Shown here piece by piece: positions 42,708 through 51,273 of a stretch of 61,481 bases of DNA. The DNA is taken from IMG/VR virus record IMGVR_UViG_3300040781_000188, positions 1 to 61,481 of that record, one strand, 5' to 3'. The notes beneath the pieces were generated by a model. That model did no database searches and was not told where the DNA came from. It saw only the letters and a program-made list of their open reading frames with translations. This DNA is from a virus. The first letter of the stretch is position 1. Every line of letters begins with the position of its first letter. The position numbers and the translations under genes are program-made.

Positions 42708-43430
42708 ATGTTTAATAATGAAGATCAGTTAAGTATTATGACTGAAGCCAGAAGCGTATTAAGTCGAATTGATGATGATAGATCTAAAAACATTAGCGCA
42801 TTAGAAGAAGCCCGTCGTGTTGCAAAACATAAAGATATGGGACGAGCGATGTATGAAATTTATGACCCTGTTATTTTCGAAGGCAAAATTAGAGTTGATA
42901 TGATGTATTACGAACAACTGTTTCAGAAATTAGAGCCTGAAGTTAAAGAGAAATTGCAAGAATCTATGGCGCATTTATTTACTAATATCCGTAAAATCTA
43001 TGAATGTATTAATATCAAACCAGAAATTTATGGTAAGGGTATAAACGAAGAAATTATTGATGAATCGATTGAACACGCTCAGCGTAAATTATCTAAAGCT
43101 ATTTATGAAAATCTTGATAAAAATTTCTATCGTCTTAATGAGGAACAAAGACAATCTAAATATTATGAAATTTGTAAGGGAACAATTAAAGATCTTATGG
43201 CTGAAGGAATGGAATCCGATTCTGCTGTTTCTTTCAGTATAAAGACTGCCGTTATTCAAGAATTGTTGAAAAGTATAGCATTCCCATTTTCTGCTTGGAC
43301 TCGTACTAAGCATTTAATGGAGAGTGTACAGTATGCAAAGGTATTTGACCAGGATAGATTAATTAATCTTGTAGAAAGCTTCGAAAAGAAGATCTTTAAT
43401 ATTTCCAAAATAATTGCTACCTGTGTTTAA
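42708..43430 (+). CDS. Unknown protein in structural block
   Basis: A 240-residue Glu/Lys-rich helical protein with GGGAG upstream of the ATG. It has no recognised domain. It lies between two larger structural-type proteins and could be a chaperone or a minor virion component. Confidence 0.55.
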   Translation: MFNNEDQLSIMTEARSVLSRIDDDRSKNISALEEARRVAKHKDMGRAMYEIYDPVIFEGKIRVDMMYYEQLFQKLEPEVKEKLQESMAHLFTNIRKIYECINIKPEIYGKGINEEIIDESIEHAQRKLSKAIYENLDKNFYRLNEEQRQSKYYEICKGTIKDLMAEGMESDSAVSFSIKTAVIQELLKSIAFPFSAWTRTKHLMESVQYAKVFDQDRLINLVESFEKKIFNISKIIATCV

Positions 43431-43457
43431 AAATCCCACCCCTAAGGAGCATACAAA

Positions 43458-44726
43458 GTGTCTGAAATAGCAAAACTTTATCAGATAATGAGACAACAGT
43501 TCCATTCTAATCCTAGAATAGAACGTCAGGTTTATCAAGACATTTCAAGATTTGTAAGCACAGCATTTACGCAATCCATGCAATCTGACGAAGGATATTG
43601 TTTTAAATTTAGTCTTCCTAATACGGAAGTAATGAAACTATATAAAACGATAGGGTTTGAGATTAAAGAGGTGTTTGACGCATACAAAAAAGATTGGGGC
43701 GCTCCTGCGATGACTAATCAGATGCATAGCGACCCTTACTATCAAATTCTCCTTTTGATTACTTATTACGGAATACTGGAGAAAAAAGAACACCTTTATA
43801 ACCATGCCATGATGCTTTGTTTGATGCGTATATGGAATGGTCGAAAAGTAAGATATATTAAATTTTGCGATAAAAAGATCATGAAGTATGTTACTACTCA
43901 TATGGTAACTAAAAAACATAATGTCGCAAAATACGATACCCCTATTAGTCTATTGCATGATTATTATATTCCTACACTTTATAAGAAATATGGTCCTGAA
44001 ATTAAAAGGAATCCTGCGAAGTTACAACAGTTATTCCAGCAAATGTGGTCTCGTATTAATCAGTTATTTGTATATAATATGAGAACCAGTTTATCGACTG
44101 GAAAAAAAGAAGCACAAGGCGGGATATTACATTTATACATGAAAGCCAAGAAAGATGGAATGTCTCTTTCTAATCCGATTATTGGAATGGGAGATGATAA
44201 TCAACCTCCTGGCTTTGATGAATATTCTACAGTACATGTCCGTGATGAAATGACAAATGACATCACAGACTATATTACAATGAATCCGAATCCGACGTAT
44301 CCTCCTAGTTTAATTAGATATTTTAACGAAAGATTTAACGTTAAAGAAGCAACTATTGGGGCCATATTAAAGGCCATGCATAATCATCAGTATCAAGCGA
44401 TTTTGCAGGATTTAGTTAGTGTTATTCTATCACGGACAAATGTTCTCGAAAAAGTTGATGTCTGTAAAACTAATTATTCAACCGTTGTTAAACGAAATAT
44501 TATATCAAGTAAAAATAATCCAGATACAAAAAAGATTCAAAAACTTTGTAATATTCTTCTTAAAAAGATTTTCGATAATGATTTAAAAGACGATACTGGT
44601 AAACCTCTCACGAAGGTATACGAGAAATATAGTGATGTCTATCAGATCCAAATTAGGAATGTGTTAGTCTATGGAATTGTTCACAATATTAAGAAGACAA
44701 TTTGCCGTGGCAATTTCTCTTCATAA
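43458..44726 (+). CDS. Unknown structural-block protein
   Basis: A 422-residue protein starting at GTG 43458 with AAGGAG upstream. Rich in Tyr, His, Met and Lys, helical in character, no catalytic motif visible. Followed by a perfect 13-bp hairpin, so probably the last gene of its transcript segment. Confidence 0.57.
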   Translation: MSEIAKLYQIMRQQFHSNPRIERQVYQDISRFVSTAFTQSMQSDEGYCFKFSLPNTEVMKLYKTIGFEIKEVFDAYKKDWGAPAMTNQMHSDPYYQILLLITYYGILEKKEHLYNHAMMLCLMRIWNGRKVRYIKFCDKKIMKYVTTHMVTKKHNVAKYDTPISLLHDYYIPTLYKKYGPEIKRNPAKLQQLFQQMWSRINQLFVYNMRTSLSTGKKEAQGGILHLYMKAKKDGMSLSNPIIGMGDDNQPPGFDEYSTVHVRDEMTNDITDYITMNPNPTYPPSLIRYFNERFNVKEATIGAILKAMHNHQYQAILQDLVSVILSRTNVLEKVDVCKTNYSTVVKRNIISSKNNPDTKKIQKLCNILLKKIFDNDLKDDTGKPLTKVYEKYSDVYQIQIRNVLVYGIVHNIKKTICRGNFSS

Positions 44727-44733
44727 GAAACCG

Positions 44734-44767
44734 ATTAGGCCTAATGTGATAATGCATTAGGCCTAAT
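44734..44767 (+). terminator. 13-bp perfect hairpin
   Basis: ATTAGGCCTAATG (44734-44746) pairs with CATTAGGCCTAAT (44755-44767) around an 8-nt loop. Each arm is itself nearly palindromic around AGGCCT. No T-run follows. It separates the 43458 gene from the tail-tube-like gene and may be a terminator or processing stem. Confidence 0.6.
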
Positions 44768-44786
44768 TAGTCATTGGAGTTGTATT

Positions 44787-45596
44787 ATGACAAGCTCTTT
44801 GGCAACAGTTGATATTATGGATATAATAAAGCATGATGGTGATTCACATGCTCATTTAGATTTTTTTCAAGAAATGTTGTTGAAGAATTTTAATCCAGAT
44901 ATAAATGGATATACTCTTTTATTTTTTGTGCCTCCCCCTCTTAGTGGTTTAAAATTTACTCAACACAGCCCTATCGATGGAGCTATAATATCTGAAGGTA
45001 ATAAGCAACAAATAGAAGAGAGTTTATTAACCATTGCTAAATTTATTACTTTCGCGGCTGTAGATTTTTCAACACCACAAGAACAATTAAACACTGAAAG
45101 AGTATCATCAAGAAGTGGCGGTATTCCTTATGCAACTGAATATTCGACGTCAGAACAAATGTCAGTTTCATATCTCGATGACGCAAATTTAACAATTTAT
45201 AATTTTCATCAAGTTTGGATGCATTATATATGGGATTTATTAGAAGGTAAATTAGCTCCAGATGATCAATATTTAAAACCAAGATATGAGAAGATTAATA
45301 ACGTAGGTAATTTTGATTATGGTGATTTTTATGCTGCAATTGATTATGCTTCTTCATTTTATGTTGCTAAATATAAACCAGATCTTAAAACAATTACATA
45401 TATTGGTAAATGTATTGGTTGTTTTCCTCAATCATTACCTTCTAAAGAATTAATAGGGCAAAGAACCACTAATGAATTGACTATGTTGCCTTTCCAATAT
45501 TTTTGCGCTGCGTATCGTGGTGAAGTTATAGTAAACGGTCATTCAAATTGGATATTGGAAGAATTTAGAACAAATGTGTTATCTACTTTTGGATAA
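44787..45596 (+). CDS. Tail-tube-fold protein (gp48/gp54 or tube-like)
   Basis: A 269-residue protein. Its C-terminal half follows the tail-tube pattern: TIYNFHQVWMHYIWDLLEGK, then ITYIGKCIGCFPQSLPSKEL, then TNELTMLPFQYFCAAYR. T4 baseplate-tube proteins gp48 and gp54 and the tube protein share this fold. The location directly before the gp6-like gene fits a baseplate-tube role. Exact assignment is uncertain. Confidence 0.6.
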   Translation: MTSSLATVDIMDIIKHDGDSHAHLDFFQEMLLKNFNPDINGYTLLFFVPPPLSGLKFTQHSPIDGAIISEGNKQQIEESLLTIAKFITFAAVDFSTPQEQLNTERVSSRSGGIPYATEYSTSEQMSVSYLDDANLTIYNFHQVWMHYIWDLLEGKLAPDDQYLKPRYEKINNVGNFDYGDFYAAIDYASSFYVAKYKPDLKTITYIGKCIGCFPQSLPSKELIGQRTTNELTMLPFQYFCAAYRGEVIVNGHSNWILEEFRTNVLSTFG

Positions 45597-45608
45597 ATGG
45601 AGTATGTT

Positions 45609-48497
45609 ATGGCAGAGAGCTCTGTTGTGAATTTTAGAACTCCTCAAGAATTCATAGAATACTATTCAACACAAATGAAGCTTGAATTGTCTGTTTATGA
45701 TTTACAGGTTAATAAATTAGGTTTCATTGGGTTTTTTCTTAATTTACTAGGATATACTAATTATGATGCCAAGCAATATTATGATTCTCTTTTTAAAGAA
45801 TCTTTTATTGCTACATCACAGGAGACAGAGAATTTATATTTCCATTCTGCAACATATGGATACTTGCCGACTTTTGCTACACCTTCTAATGCGTTTGGCG
45901 ATGTTATTTTTGATTTTGCTCTTCTTCCTAAAATGCCAGCGGGTGTAGTTAAAAGAGAAGCAATTATAGGGGCTGATGAAGTTATAAATTTCGAACAAGA
46001 TGGATATAACTTTATTAGCGAATCAAAATATAAGTTTATAGAATCTGTCGACGGTTATAGTTCTATTGTTACAACCAAAGAAGGCCGAGTTAATCAGATA
46101 CCATCTGCTAATTCTGAAGTGCATGCACCTTTTCAGGATTTTAATCAGTATAAGATAGAAGAATTTACACTAACTTTGCCTAATTATAGTTTCGGTACAT
46201 ATTACCCATATGTTGTTGAAATTGATGATGGGCATATTAGCGACATCACTGTTAGTATTAAAACGAAAAACAGTAGCACCGAAGAAGAGTATCAAGTTAA
46301 GTATGTTAAATATTTTGAAGAGAGTTTTTCTAAAACTGTTTTTCTTAGAAAATTAACATCGAAGAAATTTGTAGTTGAATTTGGGTCTGGTGTAAGAGGT
46401 GCATATATTCCTTCGGCAACTGTTAATATTTCAGTCAAGATAACAAAAGGTGAACAAGGTAATATTTCTAAAGAATCATATATTGGTCCAAAAAATTATG
46501 TTGTAATTGTTAATTATTATAGTGCAGCATATAATAATAAAATAGAGACTTTAGCAGCTCAAAGTGCTCAGAAATTTATTAAGATGCATTTTCAATACTC
46601 TAAAGATGGGGAAAACCCTCTTACTGGAGATGAATTAAGAAATCAAATTGTTTCACATATCCAAAGTTATGATATGTTAGTTTCTGAGCGCGACTTTTAT
46701 AATATAGCTCAGAAGTATATAAACGATTTTAAATTCTTGTTCAAGAAAACTAACGTACAAGAAAATATATTTTATTTGTGTAGATCGTTTAGAGACAAAT
46801 ACCAGTTAGTTTGTCCGACAACAAACTTAACCATTCCAGAGATTGATAATACATTATTTACGACAAATGAAACATCCTCAATTCTTGATGTTGGTGAAGT
46901 TGAGGCTGGTAATATTACTTATAATATTTTACCATCCGATGGATTCAATAATGCTGTAGAGACAGTTATAGTTGTAGATGCTATTTCTAGAGAATCATTA
47001 ATATCTGGTGATTATTCTTTTGTTTTCGAATCAAATGAAGTTCTTTGTTCCAACCAGACTGACTATGATAATATTAATGTTAGTGATTGGATTTACCCGC
47101 AAGATAATTTCGATAATAGATTACAGGTACTAAGTAAAGATGACACAGATGGGTATAAATTAATTCTTTCGGGATTGTATCAAGGAATTGATTCTACTGG
47201 AGATTTAGTAGTTTATTCTCCAACATCTATTCAGTTAGATTGGGATGCAGTTCCTGGAGCAGTTAAATATAAAATTTTTAAATCATATGATAATATAGAT
47301 TATCAATGTATAAACGTTTATACAAATCAAGTTATAGATGACGGTACTAATTTTGTAGATTGTTCATATTACACTAGTCAAGAATTAGTATTTAATCCTA
47401 TTTTTGATATTGCTGGTAAAACAATGATTAGCCCATTCCTTTATAAGTTTAATAGTTTTATGGGATGGTATGATGGGTATCTTCTTTATGATAGTTTAAT
47501 TGTCCATTTTTCAGAAACTAAGAACACTGGTCTTTCTAACTATGATATTCCTGTTTTATATTTCTTTATAAGGTATGATATTAATCAAGCTAAAACTATT
47601 ATAGAATTAAAATCACATCAAGACATATCACAATATCAATTTAGCATCACAATAAGTGAGAAAAGTATATATAATCAATTACTCACTAATATTAATACAA
47701 CAACATTTCGATATGAATATGATGTTGATGATGGTCTCTTTTGGGAAGAATTTCAGATTCAATTATTTGCCACAACAACATATGACCATTCTTTTGAAGG
47801 TATGACGAATTCTATTTATCAAGTTAATGATATAAAAGATCAATTAGTTGTTCATAAGCATAAAGAATTTGTCTATGTTGGAGAAACAATAGATTCTATT
47901 AACAATTTTATTATTAATATTCCTCTTATTGGTTATGATGAATTTATTGATGATGAAGAATTCTATCAGAATAAAATTAAACAGTACATTATAGATAACG
48001 ATATTCCTGGTAATAGAATGGTATCAGATGATTTACAATTTAGATTTCTTGATACTATACAGGTATCTTCATATTATCTAGAGAATTTTACGACCCAAAA
48101 ATATAATAGTTTTGAAATTAAATTCCCACTCAATCTTTCTATTGAAATCCTTGTAGATAGCGATCTTGTTATCAAGAGAAAAATAAACCTTGCAGAGAAA
48201 ACTTCAGACTTCAATTTGATGGTTGCTGATTGGTTACAAAAGAATCATACTGGAACCAGTATAGCGTTTTACAATAGTCAAGTTGTAGATCTAATACATA
48301 CTGATCAAGAATGGATTAAACAAGTAGTTGTTGAATTAACAGATTCAGTGGGGACAGTTATTCCTAATGGTATAGAAACTCTTTCTGACCGTCAAGGACT
48401 GAAAAATATTAAAGATGATAAGTTAGGAATTATTAAGTACACGTCTTGGTTTTGGCATTGGAATGTTGATAATATTGATATTAAAATGACGCTTTAA
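45609..48497 (+). CDS. Baseplate wedge protein, gp6/baseplate J-like
   Basis: About 962 residues from the ATG at 45609, with GGAG 6 nt upstream (an in-frame ATG at 45597 precedes it). It shows the J-like pattern: FFLNLLGYTNYDAKQYYDSL near the N-terminus, ATYGYLPTFATPSNAFGDV, then VEFGSGVRGAYIPSATVNIS and ISKESYIGPKNYVVIV. A fibronectin-like segment is near residues 540-590 (SIQLDWDAVPGAVKYKIFKS). Wedge proteins of this type form the inner baseplate ring. Confidence 0.75.
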   Translation: MAESSVVNFRTPQEFIEYYSTQMKLELSVYDLQVNKLGFIGFFLNLLGYTNYDAKQYYDSLFKESFIATSQETENLYFHSATYGYLPTFATPSNAFGDVIFDFALLPKMPAGVVKREAIIGADEVINFEQDGYNFISESKYKFIESVDGYSSIVTTKEGRVNQIPSANSEVHAPFQDFNQYKIEEFTLTLPNYSFGTYYPYVVEIDDGHISDITVSIKTKNSSTEEEYQVKYVKYFEESFSKTVFLRKLTSKKFVVEFGSGVRGAYIPSATVNISVKITKGEQGNISKESYIGPKNYVVIVNYYSAAYNNKIETLAAQSAQKFIKMHFQYSKDGENPLTGDELRNQIVSHIQSYDMLVSERDFYNIAQKYINDFKFLFKKTNVQENIFYLCRSFRDKYQLVCPTTNLTIPEIDNTLFTTNETSSILDVGEVEAGNITYNILPSDGFNNAVETVIVVDAISRESLISGDYSFVFESNEVLCSNQTDYDNINVSDWIYPQDNFDNRLQVLSKDDTDGYKLILSGLYQGIDSTGDLVVYSPTSIQLDWDAVPGAVKYKIFKSYDNIDYQCINVYTNQVIDDGTNFVDCSYYTSQELVFNPIFDIAGKTMISPFLYKFNSFMGWYDGYLLYDSLIVHFSETKNTGLSNYDIPVLYFFIRYDINQAKTIIELKSHQDISQYQFSITISEKSIYNQLLTNINTTTFRYEYDVDDGLFWEEFQIQLFATTTYDHSFEGMTNSIYQVNDIKDQLVVHKHKEFVYVGETIDSINNFIINIPLIGYDEFIDDEEFYQNKIKQYIIDNDIPGNRMVSDDLQFRFLDTIQVSSYYLENFTTQKYNSFEIKFPLNLSIEILVDSDLVIKRKINLAEKTSDFNLMVADWLQKNHTGTSIAFYNSQVVDLIHTDQEWIKQVVVELTDSVGTVIPNGIETLSDRQGLKNIKDDKLGIIKYTSWFWHWNVDNIDIKMTL

Positions 48498-48502
48498 ATA
48501 AA

Positions 48503-48529
48503 GGTCCTCCTCTGTATAAGGGGAGGACC
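48503..48529 (+). terminator. Hairpin after the gp6-like gene
   Basis: GGTCCTCC (48503-48510) pairs perfectly with GGAGGACC (48522-48529), extended by a T-G pair, around an 11-nt loop. There is no T-run. It follows the stop codon by 6 nt. Confidence 0.55.
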
Positions 48530-48544
48530 AGTAGGTTAGATATT

Positions 48545-48616
48545 ATGAAAGACGTAGGAACATATATAATCCTATTTCTATTAGCTATATGTGTTATGTA
48601 TATGATTTTTCATTAA
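48545..48616 (+). CDS. 23-residue single-pass membrane peptide
   Basis: A short ORF: MKDVGTY followed by a purely hydrophobic stretch (IILFLLAICVMYMIF) and His. It is almost entirely one membrane helix. The ribosome site is weak (AGTAGG). Small membrane peptides of this type occur in phages, but expression is unproven. Confidence 0.4.
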   Translation: MKDVGTYIILFLLAICVMYMIFH

Positions 48617-48631
48617 ATATATGAGGGAATT

Positions 48632-48817
48632 ATGTTATCTATATCTAGATTATTTGAAGAAATATCATCATTTCCGCTTTCAAGGAAACTACAGAAAACC
48701 GCATCTAAATTATATATGCGTGGTACCCCAGAATATAACACTATTGCTCAAAGAATTGCGGAAAAGGCTAAAACAGTTTCTCCAAAATATCAAGCAATGA
48801 AAAGGAAGCTTTCGTAA
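48632..48817 (+). CDS. Small leader-tagged basic protein
   Basis: A 61-residue protein with GAGGG upstream. It starts MLSISRLFEEISS, a full shared leader (LFE at 7-9), followed by a Lys/Arg-rich helical body. It overlaps the next gene as TAATG. Confidence 0.6.
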   Translation: MLSISRLFEEISSFPLSRKLQKTASKLYMRGTPEYNTIAQRIAEKAKTVSPKYQAMKRKLS

Positions 48818-49176
48818 TGCTATACACATACAAAGCCAAATATTTATCTAATTATGATGGGGACACTATCGACTTCTTAGTTGATTTAGGTTTTGGTATT
48901 TCTTATAAAATAAGAGTAAGGTTATTAGGGGTTAATACTCTAGAAATAAGATCTAAGATTGAAGAAGAAAGAGTTAAGGCAAGATTAGCAAGAGATGTTG
49001 TAAAAATTGAATTGTCTAATGCTGAAGAAATTATAATCAAAACAAAAAAAGATAAGACCGGCAAATATGGTCGATATTTGGCCGATATATTATATAAGCG
49101 CGATAAAATGGCAGAGATGCCAACTAGTTTGGCTCAATTACTTTTAGAACGAGAATTAGCTGTTCCGTATGAATAA
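48817..49176 (+). CDS. Staphylococcal-nuclease-like (SNase) endonuclease
   Basis: A 119-residue single SNase domain. It shows YDGDTIDFLVDLGF, YKIRVRLLGVNTLEIR (the Arg and Glu of the active site), KDKTGKYGRYLADI with the second Arg, and AQLLLERELAVPYE. Calcium-dependent cleavage of DNA or RNA is expected from the family. No signal peptide or leader tag is present. Neighbours are tagged and PilZ genes. Confidence 0.85.
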   Translation: MLYTYKAKYLSNYDGDTIDFLVDLGFGISYKIRVRLLGVNTLEIRSKIEEERVKARLARDVVKIELSNAEEIIIKTKKDKTGKYGRYLADILYKRDKMAEMPTSLAQLLLERELAVPYE

Positions 49177-49189
49177 AGAAAGACTTGCT

Positions 49190-49537
49190 ATGATAACTGT
49201 CGAAAGAAGAAAACACAATAGAATTAAAACACCTAAAATTTCATTTGCTGCTATTACCGGTAAAGAACTTTCTATGATAGTAAATAAGAAAGTTGTATTT
49301 GGTAGAGTGTACGATATAGATCCTGATGGGTTATGTGTAACATCTGATACGTTATTACCCGAGGGTAAAAATATTGAATTAATATTAAGACTATTTAAAA
49401 AAGATGTGAAATTTAATGGTAATATTATTCGAGCTAATAAAGAACACGACACTACATTTCTGGCGTTTCTATTTAATTGGAAAAATACACCAGAACAGAG
49501 TAAAGAATTTCTTCAAAAATTCTTAGAGACTATATGA
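49190..49537 (+). CDS. PilZ-like protein, copy 7 (divergent motif)
   Basis: About 115 residues from the ATG at 49190; an in-frame ATG at 49169 overlaps the SNase end. RxxxR is at residues 7-11 (RKHNR), but the second motif reads DIDPDG at 42-47, with Asp where PilZ normally has Ser. The barrel-like strands ELILRLFKKDVKFNGNIIR follow. c-di-GMP binding may be weakened or lost. Confidence 0.7.
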   Translation: MITVERRKHNRIKTPKISFAAITGKELSMIVNKKVVFGRVYDIDPDGLCVTSDTLLPEGKNIELILRLFKKDVKFNGNIIRANKEHDTTFLAFLFNWKNTPEQSKEFLQKFLETI

Positions 49538-49544
49538 GGATAAA

Positions 49545-50075
49545 ATGTTATCATTACTAAAACTATTTGAACTACAAGATTTACCTTGGAGATACAAACG
49601 TGGTGGCAGAGTACCTTTTGGTGCAGATAAAGTTAACGCTGCTATGTTTGCTTGGTTTGTTTTCCATGATGGAGAAAAACCTCCTTTTATACCAGGTAGA
49701 GTAGTTAATCATCCAGAGAAGAACTGGAAAGGTATGGGCGTAGATAAAGTTATACCTACTAAAGCTCTAGATGATTTATATGCTATTAAACAAATTCAAG
49801 GTAGAGCAAGTTGTCAAGGTACTCTTACGGATGCAAATGGTGAATTAGAAGTTCCTACTTACTATATATTTAGACCTCTTAATCAAGATAAACGATATGT
49901 TGAAACTATAGTAAACAAACTAAATAAATATTCAGATGTTAAATCTAATTACGATATAGGATTAGGTAATGAATTTCGTATAGGTGTTGTTGGGAATATG
50001 TCTTATGAAACTAATCCTAAAAGTTTTACTAAATGGTGGAATGAGTTACCAATTAAGATTAAGAAATCATTATAA
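49545..50075 (+). CDS. Leader-tagged protein with unknown folded domain
   Basis: A 176-residue protein starting MLSLLKLFELQDL (shared leader, LFE at 7-9). Unlike most tagged proteins the body looks globular: KVNAAMFAWFVFHDGEKPP, FIPGRVVNHPE, TYYIFRPLNQDKRY. I do not recognise the family. If the leader is a capsid-targeting signal, this would be packaged cargo. Confidence 0.58.
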   Translation: MLSLLKLFELQDLPWRYKRGGRVPFGADKVNAAMFAWFVFHDGEKPPFIPGRVVNHPEKNWKGMGVDKVIPTKALDDLYAIKQIQGRASCQGTLTDANGELEVPTYYIFRPLNQDKRYVETIVNKLNKYSDVKSNYDIGLGNEFRIGVVGNMSYETNPKSFTKWWNELPIKIKKSL

Positions 50076-50086
50076 ATAAAAATTAT

Positions 50087-50244
50087 CCTTCCCCATGGGT
50101 ATAGGGGAAGGTGTATCTAAAGTGTCGCCCAGACACTCTATTCCCTTTGGTCGCTATCCTGGATTTTGTCCATGTCGCGGGATAGTTTTTGCCGAGAAAG
50201 TACGAATCTTTCGATTCGAATGGACACCTAAGGGACAAGGTGTC
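50087..50244 (+). ncRNA. Structured non-coding region with five hairpins
   Basis: The gap from 50075 to 50291 packs five stems: 50087-50094/50104-50111 (CCTTCCCC/GGGGAAGG), 50121-50126/50132-50137 (AGTGTC/GACACT), 50154-50159/50180-50185 (CTATCC/GGATAG, followed by TTTTT), 50203-50208/50213-50218 (CGAATC/GATTCG) and 50223-50229/50238-50244 (GACACCT/AGGTGTC). Its GC content is higher than its neighbours. A 64-codon ORF through it looks spurious. It could be a small RNA, a leader or an intron relic; no known RNA family is recognised. Confidence 0.5.
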
Positions 50245-50290
50245 TTACTCCCCGTTAATATAATTTCTATATATCTAAAGAGAATATAAA

Positions 50291-50824
50291 ATGATATCTA
50301 TATCTCAACTTTTAGAACAAGAAAATCAAGTCCAAATCTATTGTGATATGGATGGAGTGCTTACGGATTTTAACGAGTCTGCTAAAAAGATTGGATGGAA
50401 AGGTCCACTTCCAGCGGTTACAAAAGAGGATAAATCAGCACTCTGGAAAATGGTAGTAGGAAATGCCGAAAAATTTTGGGGCGATATGCCTTGGAAAGAA
50501 GACGGTAAAATACTTTGGGAATTCATTAAGCCATATGATCCTATACTTTTGACATCTGTCGCTAATAGTCTAAGTTCAAAGTTGGGCTCAGGCGGAAAAC
50601 GTGGAAAAGAACGTTGGGTTGGGAGAGAGTTAGGTCGGGATTATGTCAAAAACAATCTGATCGTTGTAGCTTCGCATGGAAAAACTAAATATGCAAAGAA
50701 GGGTTCTATTTTAATCGACGATTTTGAAAAAAATATAATTCCTTGGGAATCTGCTGGTGGGATTGGTATTTTACATACGTCAGCTGATAGAACTATAGAT
50801 GAGTTAAAGAAACTATTGCAATAA
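50291..50824 (+). CDS. Leader-tagged HAD-type 5'(3')-nucleotidase-like phosphatase
   Basis: A 177-residue protein. After the leader MISISQLLEQENQ comes a HAD core: IYCDMDGVLTDFNE (nucleophile and acid/base Asp pair, about residues 19-21), ILLTSVANS (Thr/Ser of motif II), HGKTKYA (Lys) and ILIDDFEKN (acidic motif IV). It is most like 5'(3')-deoxyribonucleotidases. The leader precedes the domain without disturbing it, so it may be removable. Confidence 0.78.
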   Translation: MISISQLLEQENQVQIYCDMDGVLTDFNESAKKIGWKGPLPAVTKEDKSALWKMVVGNAEKFWGDMPWKEDGKILWEFIKPYDPILLTSVANSLSSKLGSGGKRGKERWVGRELGRDYVKNNLIVVASHGKTKYAKKGSILIDDFEKNIIPWESAGGIGILHTSADRTIDELKKLLQ

Positions 50825-50834
50825 AAAAGACGGG

Positions 50835-51065
50835 TTACGTCTTTCCTCCATAAACGGGGCATTCGCCTTCGTCATATGGGTTCATCTCTACGGCCTCGCG
50901 AATAATGTACTCCGCAACGCTTTCGAGGGCTATGCGGATACTACTCACTGGAATCTCTTCCAGGTTCTTCTCCGCATAGGTTAAGGTTACTGGGAAAGCT
51001 ATTCCCAGTACTCGGACGAGCTCATAAAGCTCATCCTGCCCCAGGCCTTCCAGCTGTTTGATCAT
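50835..51065 (-). CDS. Small acidic protein in GC-rich island
   Basis: About 76 residues from the reverse ATG at 51065, with GGAGG 5 nt upstream; a longer frame from 51110 is unlikely. The sequence MIKQLEGLGQDELYELVRVL suggests a helical protein; its end NPYDEGECPVYGGK is encoded by a segment repeated upstream (51094-51110). Codon use is clearly more GC-rich than the phage genes around it, suggesting recent acquisition. Unknown function. Confidence 0.62.
   Translation of the reverse strand: MIKQLEGLGQDELYELVRVLGIAFPVTLTYAEKNLEEIPVSSIRIALESVAEYIIREAVEMNPYDEGECPVYGGKT
50859..50875. repeat. 17-nt direct repeat, first copy (partner at 51094-51110)
   Basis: GCATTCGCCTTCGTCAT occurs at 50859-50875, inside the end of the minus-strand gene, and again at 51094-51110, just upstream of that gene. 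GGGTT follows in both, with a 2-nt offset. The upstream copy looks like the remnant of the 3' end of a duplicated gene. Confidence 0.7.
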
Positions 51066-51273
51066 ATGGGCCTCCTTTGTTGTGGTTTGAGGTGCATTCG
51101 CCTTCGTCATGGGTTTATTTTTACAAACTTTTTGTTCGTTTTATCTTATGATATTTCTTGTGCATAATCGAACAATTACGCACTCCCAAGCACCCTCATA
51201 AGTAGGGTCCGCGCCAGCACCACAATGGTGACTGGAATTAGGAATCTCGCGGGCGCAGCTATAACGATTCGCT

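Noticed and set aside
50095-50289. A 64-codon ORF (MGIGEGVSKVSP...) through the structured intergenic region
   Set aside because: It runs through five hairpins, has no ribosome site, and its composition does not resemble phage proteins. A structured RNA explains the region better.
51116-51273. A tRNA or small RNA in the gap of the GC-rich island
   Set aside because: A few short hairpins (for example CACCACAATGGTG) are present, but no cloverleaf or conserved T-loop can be drawn.
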